Shown here: positions 58,401 through 64,000 of the stretch, in pieces
Layout of the letters: every line of letters begins with the position of its first letter
Numbering within the stretch: position 1 is the first letter of the stretch
Assembly: GCF_030247195.1 (NCBI RefSeq)
Contig: NC_080672.1
Span: 192,562,199-192,626,198 of the forward strand
From: Topomyia yanbarensis
Taxonomy: Eukaryota; Arthropoda; Insecta; Diptera; Culicidae
Length of the DNA stretch: 64,000 bases
Direction: 5' to 3'
Translations under genes and position numbers: made by a program
The notes under the pieces: generated by a model
Database searches by the model: none
What the model saw: the letters and a program-made list of their open reading frames with translations, nothing else
Told to the model about the DNA's origin: nothing

Positions 58401-59593
58401 GTAAGTGGAAGATAACGACGATAATGGTGTGCCACACACTCTGCAGCACTTGGTTCAGAAAAGAATTCCTAAAAAGAACTTGGACGGTCTTAGATTACAC
58501 CTGTTACATCATCACCATCTAGTTTCAGGCGGTGGTTCATCATATTTTCGGGGGATAATATGGTGTTGTGGTGTATAGTGAAATGTATGAACGTGAATGC
58601 ACTACCATAATAATGTGTTGATTAAAAGCCATTGTTTTCACTGTACCAAAACAGTAGTTTAACAATAATTTATACTACAGTCTAAAATGACATTACAATA
58701 CAAAATCAATAAATTTTAACCTTTGGCGGGGTTAGACGGGGTTGGATGGTAGTACTTAACATTATAAAAATTGATATTTTTAATACATTCAAACATTTCT
58801 TATATTGCTCATAGAAACAGTAACACGAAATGGTTATTAACTATATAATTTATTGTTGGACAATAAAATTGATTGTTGCAAGAAATTTTATTACAAATTT
58901 GCCGTCGACCAATGTAGAAATATTCTATGATTCAAGGATAATTACTTTTGTTAATTCGTTTCAATAGTTTTTGACTTACTTCGAGAATTTTATCCAAATA
59001 TTGATACATGGATGTGGATTTGACGACCAATTTGGTAAGCAGCAAACGTCACGTTCAAAAATGTTCGAACGTTCGACTGTTTTATCTACCTATGATTATG
59101 ACCTGTGTCAGGCCTTGGTAAACACCGGAGGATCCTTTGGCTCGGTCTAAGCACAGACAAACAGACCTAACAGACTGATTTGAGAAGTACATCGACCATA
59201 TTCAAAAGAGCACATCTGAACATTACATTACATTACGCTGCCTACTGTCGCTTCAGTTCATCGCATCGTAAAAAGCGATGCATTTAACAGGCGAAGCTCT
59301 AATAGAATTTCAAATTGTTTGAGTTAAAAGTGTTCACCATATTAAACTCTGGTTAGGAATTTTGCACTACACCGCAGGACCATTGTTTGAAAGCAAGATT
59401 CCGTGTTGTCATTTGCCATACTGATAAATTGGAACCAAATTTATAATTTTAAACAGTAAGTGATAATTTGATTCCGTCTTTGGAATTACCTTATCGATGA
59501 CAAAATGTTGGATTAAATTGATACACTGTATTAATTTGCCACTAATTCGTGTGTACCAATTTGCCCCAGGGTACGCACTTAATGTTTATTTCG

Positions 59594-62500
59594 CTCGAAC
59601 AGTAAGTTTTTTTTCGCTCGAACAGTCAACGAGTGCGGACGCCTCTCCAAGCGCTCCGCAAGTAATTTATTAATTAGTATTTTTTACCTACGTAAACAAA
59701 CATCGCGCGCTTGCCTCGTAAGTCACAGTGCTATTCAACTTCAAGTAATAGTAAAATAATGCAGTGCGGTGTAAAAACTTGTAACATAAACGACGACCGC
59801 TTCCTCTGGAAGTGTGAATTTTGCAGCAGATCGTACCATGCTGCCTGTGTGCCTGTGTGTGCGGACTGCCAGCACATTATTAGGACAGAGGTCGACACTC
59901 GCAAAATGATCTATCTACAAGATCAGCTGCTAAAAATGATGAAGTGGCACACGGACACACAACATCGAACCACAGCTGACCTAAAGAGCCACAGTCTTGG
60001 ATTGTTCGGTAGCATCGAACAATTACTTAACGACGTAAAGCAGTCAATGCAAGTCGTGCATAAAAAGAACGAAAACATATACAGTAAACTAGGTCAGCAT
60101 TTTCATTCTTGTGACAATTTGTTACAAAATTCTATCGACACCATCAGCAAATCGACCAAAACAATATCGGACAATATGAATCATAAAATTGACGAACGGC
60201 TATCACACTCCGAGAACGAACTGCTTTCCACTAAATGTTCTGAGCCGTACCCTCTCGCCAATTCCGACCTATTGGAGAAATTGAAGGAAGAAGTGAAAGC
60301 TATCTCCATTGCAATCTCCAACATGACAACACCAGAAAATGGCATGAATCAATCAAAATCCCTGGCTGAAGAATTAGCGGAAAAATCACACGCTACAATA
60401 ATCCAACAGAAAATAGATCATACGTCTCCAGGCTGGTGATTTTTGGGCGATAAATGGCAATGGAAGCAGGATTGGACAAAATATGACGCCAAACAACGCA
60501 TTCGACGACTTCAGGAGAAAGCTGCTGATAAGGTAAGACGCAACCGAAAACGTCGTAAGCAGTCAAGTCAACGTGACAACGATCGCGCTAACAATCATCA
60601 TAACGACAGTGGTAAGACGTCAGACAAATTACTACTTGCCACGACGAAAAAACAATTTTCCGTTCCTCCCACAACCACCGAACATCCGATTCCAGGTCTT
60701 GCAATACCAGCAGTAAAACCAAATTTCATAAACTTTAAAAAAGGCGACACCATCAACCCATACCGTTCAGCTAACAAAAACATTCAACCCAAACAAATGG
60801 AAGTGACGGCGAATATAGTTTAAACACATTGGCAACCACATATCAACATTCGAACACAGACAGCCAATTTGAACTGGACCTCTTGCGACCTCCAATCGCC
60901 TTACGTCACAATCAACGAATGGCGATGGTCGCTTTTTAAAGGCCAGACTTCGCGAACCAAAAATAATGAACATTGTACGCCTATACCTGGCATATATGAA
61001 GGACCAACACCCATCTATTTGCGTGGAAGGAATGACGCCGACCAGCATTAAAATGACGCTCGCATCCGAAGGACTACCGACCGCTCCTGACCATCTCCTG
61101 CGCATTTTCATCGAAGTCTAACAGGAATATGGGCTAAACCCAGACGAAGCAGCAGCAGACCTTGACTCCTAACGACGCCCTCTTTAGAGGAAGAAAATAT
61201 AACTGTAAGTAATTTAAATATTCCAAAAACTTTTTCGCATCCACAACAGAATTCGACTGAAATTTTAGTCTATTGCCAAAATTTTAATCGAATGAAAAGC
61301 CCAGCCAAAATGGAAGAAATCCAACAAAAACTAATTTCATCTTCTTTTAATATAATTCTTGGAACAGAAAGTAGCTGGGATGAAAGCGTAAGAAGCGAAG
61401 AAATTTTTGGAAATCAATTTAATGTATTTCGGCATGACCGTAATTTGTCTCTTTGTAATAAAAAGTCTGGAGGATGAGTCATTATAGCCATAAACGCAGA
61501 CTTTCCTTCAGAAGAAATAGAAACCATGAAACATATAGAATTTAAACATATATGGGCAAAAGCACTGTGTACTTTCCACCTGAAAATGCTCACAAAAAAT
61601 CATTTGAACTATTTTTTCAAACTGTAGAATCTATCATGTCAAACATGGAACCTGAAGTAAACCTGCGTATTTATGGCGACTTTAATCAACGTAACACCAA
61701 CATTGAAAACGAATCTATTTTACTCCCAGTCGTAGGCGAAAATGAAACACTTCAATACTTCTTTGACAAAATATCTGAATTTGGCCTGCACCAAATCAAC
61801 CATGTAAAAAATAGACAAAATTCATATTTAGACCTCTTATTCACGAACTGCACTGAAGACTTCTGTGTCAATGCATCTTTAACTCCATTATGGAAAAATG
61901 AAGTATTTCACACAGCAATCGAATATTCAATTTTCTTTCATCAAAACTCTTCCCCGAACGACTTGGAGTATGAGGAAGTGCCGGAATACCATAAAACCGA
62001 CGTCGAAGAAGTCAAACGTAGACTATGTAGAATAAATTGGCGAACTGTATTGAGTATAGAAGGAAATGTCAACGAAGCAGTGACTAAATATTCTATTTAA
62101 TTGTAACGAATTTAATCTCTGAAACAGTACCAGTAAAAAGAAGAAGAAGAACTCATGGCGGTCAGCAGCCTGTATGGTTCAACCAACATAAAATTTACAA
62201 GAAAGAACATAGCATTACAAATCGGCAAAACTATCTGAATATTTGCTCCCAACTCGACAGAGCCATTAACACTGCACATGAAGAATATAATCGTAAAACT
62301 GAGACTGAAATCAAGACCTGTCCAAAGAATTTCTTCAATTACGTGAAAACGAAATTGAAAAGTAGCAACTTTCCATCCATGTAGGAAATAACAATACTGA
62401 AATTTGCAATTTATTTGGAAAATTCTTTCAAGAAGTCTACACTTCATATTCCGAAACAGACCGCGACCGCGACTAATTTTCATTTATACCTGAATTTTCA

Positions 62501-62896
62501 AATGACATTTCCGTCCACGAACTATCTGAACACGAAATTATCACTGCACTAAAAAACTTAGACGCATCAAAAGGACCTGGACCGGACGGAATAGCACCAA
62601 TATTTAAAAAAAATCTAGCAGAAGAATTCACTCTACCATTACTACATATTTTCAACATGTCACTGAAAAATGGAACATTCCCAGAAATATGGAAATCATC
62701 CTTTTTAGTGCCAATTTTTAAATCAGGCGCTAAATCGGACTTCCGAAACCATCGTGGGATTGCCGTTATATCATGCATTCCAAAATTATTCCAAAAACTA
62801 GTAAATGACAAAATATTTCAGCAAATCAATAATCAAATAACAAGCAAACAGGATGGCTTTTATAAAGGCCGCTCAACAACATCAATCCTTTTAGAA
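59594..62896 (+). mobile_element. Jockey/CR1-like LINE with PHD-type ORF1, copy 2
   Basis: Same structure and same disabling mutations as the copy at 55066-58368. ORF1 probably starts at ATG 59759 and has its stop at 60437-60439. The endonuclease lies at 61283-62480 and the RT fingers at 62483-62929, with the cut at 62896. Confidence 0.82.
59759..60823 (+). pseudogene. LINE ORF1 with PHD-type zinc finger, copy 2
   Basis: Nearly identical to 55231-56295, including the internal TGA. One visible amino-acid difference lies in the basic C-terminal part (FINFKKG here, FINLKKG in copy 1). Confidence 0.75.
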
Positions 62897-62929
62897 TTTG
62901 TGCAAAAGTCTTTAATTCAGGTCCAGTAG
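61283..62929 (+). pseudogene. LINE endonuclease and RT fingers, copy 2
   Basis: The same blocks and the same stops as 56755-58400. The RT again ends at the tandem junction after ILLEF. Confidence 0.78.
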
Positions 62930-64000
62930 TAAGTGGAAGATAACGACGATAATGGTGTGCCACACACTCTGCAGCACTTGGTTCAGAAAAGAATTCCTAA
63001 AAAGAACTTGGACGGTCTTAGATTACACCTGTTACATCATCACCATCTAGTTTCAGGCGGTGGTTCATCATATTTTCGGGGGATAATATGGTGTTGTGGT
63101 GTATAGTGAAATGTATGAACGTGAATGCACTACCATAATAATGTGTTGATTAAAAGCCATTGTTTTCACTGTACCAAAACAGTAGTTTAACAATAATTTA
63201 TACTACAGTCTAAAATGACATTACAATACAAAATCAATAAATTTTAACCTTTGGCGGGGTTAGACGGGGTTGGATGGTAGTACTTAACATTATAAAAATT
63301 GATATTTTTAATACATTCAAACATTTCTTATATTGCTCATAGAAACAGTAACACGAAATGGTTATTAACTATATAATTTATTGTTGGACAATAAAATTGA
63401 TTGTTGCAAGAAATTTTATTACAAATTTGCCGTCGACCAATGTAGAAATATTCTATGATTCAAGGATAATTACTTTTGTTAATTCGTTTCAATAGTTTTT
63501 GACTTACTTCGAGAATTTTATCCAAATATTGATACATGGATGTGGATTTGACGACCAATTTGGTAAGCAGCAAACGTCACGTTCAAAAATGTTCGAACGT
63601 TCGACTGTTTTATCTACCTATGATTATGACCTGTGTCAGGCCTTGGTAAACACCGGAGGATCCTTTGGCTCGGTCTAAGCACAGACAAACAGACCTAACA
63701 GACTGATTTGAGAAGTACATCGACCATATTCAAAAGAGCACATCTGAACATTACATTACATTACGCTGCCTACTGTCGCTTCAGTTCATCGCATCGTAAA
63801 AAGCGATGCATTTAACAGGCGAAGCTCTAATAGAATTTCAAATTGTTTGAGTTAAAAGTGTTCACCATATTAAACTCTGGTTAGGAATTTTGCACTACAC
63901 CGCAGGACCATTGTTTGAAAGCAAGATTCCGTGTTGTCATTTGCCATACTGATAAATTGGAACCAAATTTATAATTTTAAACAGTAAGTGATAATTTGAT
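62897..64000 (+). repeat. Tandem 4528-bp unit, partial copy 3
   Basis: Repeats 53841-54944 and 58369-59472 up to the window edge. The array therefore has at least a third copy that continues beyond the window. Confidence 0.95.

Larger units (their letters stand above)
58369..62896 (+). repeat. Tandem 4528-bp unit, copy 2
   Basis: A direct repeat of 53841-58368, matching almost base for base. It shares some variants with the partial third copy (for example GGCTCGGTCT near 59138 and 63666, where copy 1 has GGGTCGGTCT). Confidence 0.95.

Overview
The window looks like dipteran, most likely mosquito, nuclear DNA. It has a split gene with canonical GT-AG introns, long TA microsatellites, and retroelements of types common in culicid genomes: Pao/BEL, gypsy/errantivirus, I-, L1- and jockey/CR1-like LINEs, a Penelope-like element and a tRNA-derived SINE. 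There are no prokaryotic features. The species cannot be named from the sequence alone.

The single recognisable host gene is lap (like-AP180, the PICALM/AP180 clathrin assembly protein) on the + strand. Exon 1 with the start codon is at 1937-2066. Exons 2-7 are at 45901-46043, 46106-46181, 46335-46355 (a 21-nt microexon), 46470-46694, 46751-46944 and 47016-47152. All six junctions keep the reading frame and give about 308 residues of ANTH domain plus the start of the linker. The gene continues beyond the window. Almost everything else lies in its introns: intron 1 (about 43.8 kb, 2067-45900) and the intron after exon 7 (47153 onward).

Intron 1 from left to right: a decayed Tc1/mariner-type transposase (about 3.0-3.3 kb); a Penelope-like GIY-YIG fragment (3.5-4.0 kb) and a second Penelope tail (5.5 kb); a 5'-truncated LINE (5.67-6.71 kb); a nearly full-length Pao/BEL element on the minus strand with both LTRs (7475-14297); a tRNA-derived SINE (15.1 kb); then about 16 kb of inverted and alternating repeats. 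Those repeats comprise a 1.9-kb repeat A (one inverted and two direct copies, plus a diverged fourth), a 1.6-kb element B with long terminal inverted repeats in alternating orientation, and (TA)n arrays at the joints. A deleted gypsy/errantivirus copy (17974-21949, target duplication CGCG) sits between the two inverted A copies. A 500-N assembly gap (32922-33421) interrupts the array.

The most striking object is a three-level nest at 36.2-45.5 kb. An I-clade LINE (+) abuts the poly(A) end of an L1-clade LINE (-). The L1 reading frame is split by a 5280-bp terminal-inverted-repeat element (39146-44425) with a TAA target duplication, as in PIF/Harbinger. Inside it I see no transposase. I see decayed pieces of two unrelated, convergent host-type genes: a CC2D2A-like gene (+) and a folliculin-interacting-protein (FNIP)-like gene (-). 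It reads as an insect Pack-type transposon carrying captured gene fragments.

Downstream of lap exon 7 are two small MITEs and a long TA array, then a recent tandem amplification with a 4528-bp period (two full copies plus part of a third, 53841 to the window end). Each full copy carries the same dead, PHD-finger-bearing jockey/CR1-like LINE. An older, diverged relative of part of this unit lies at 48.9-50.95 kb.
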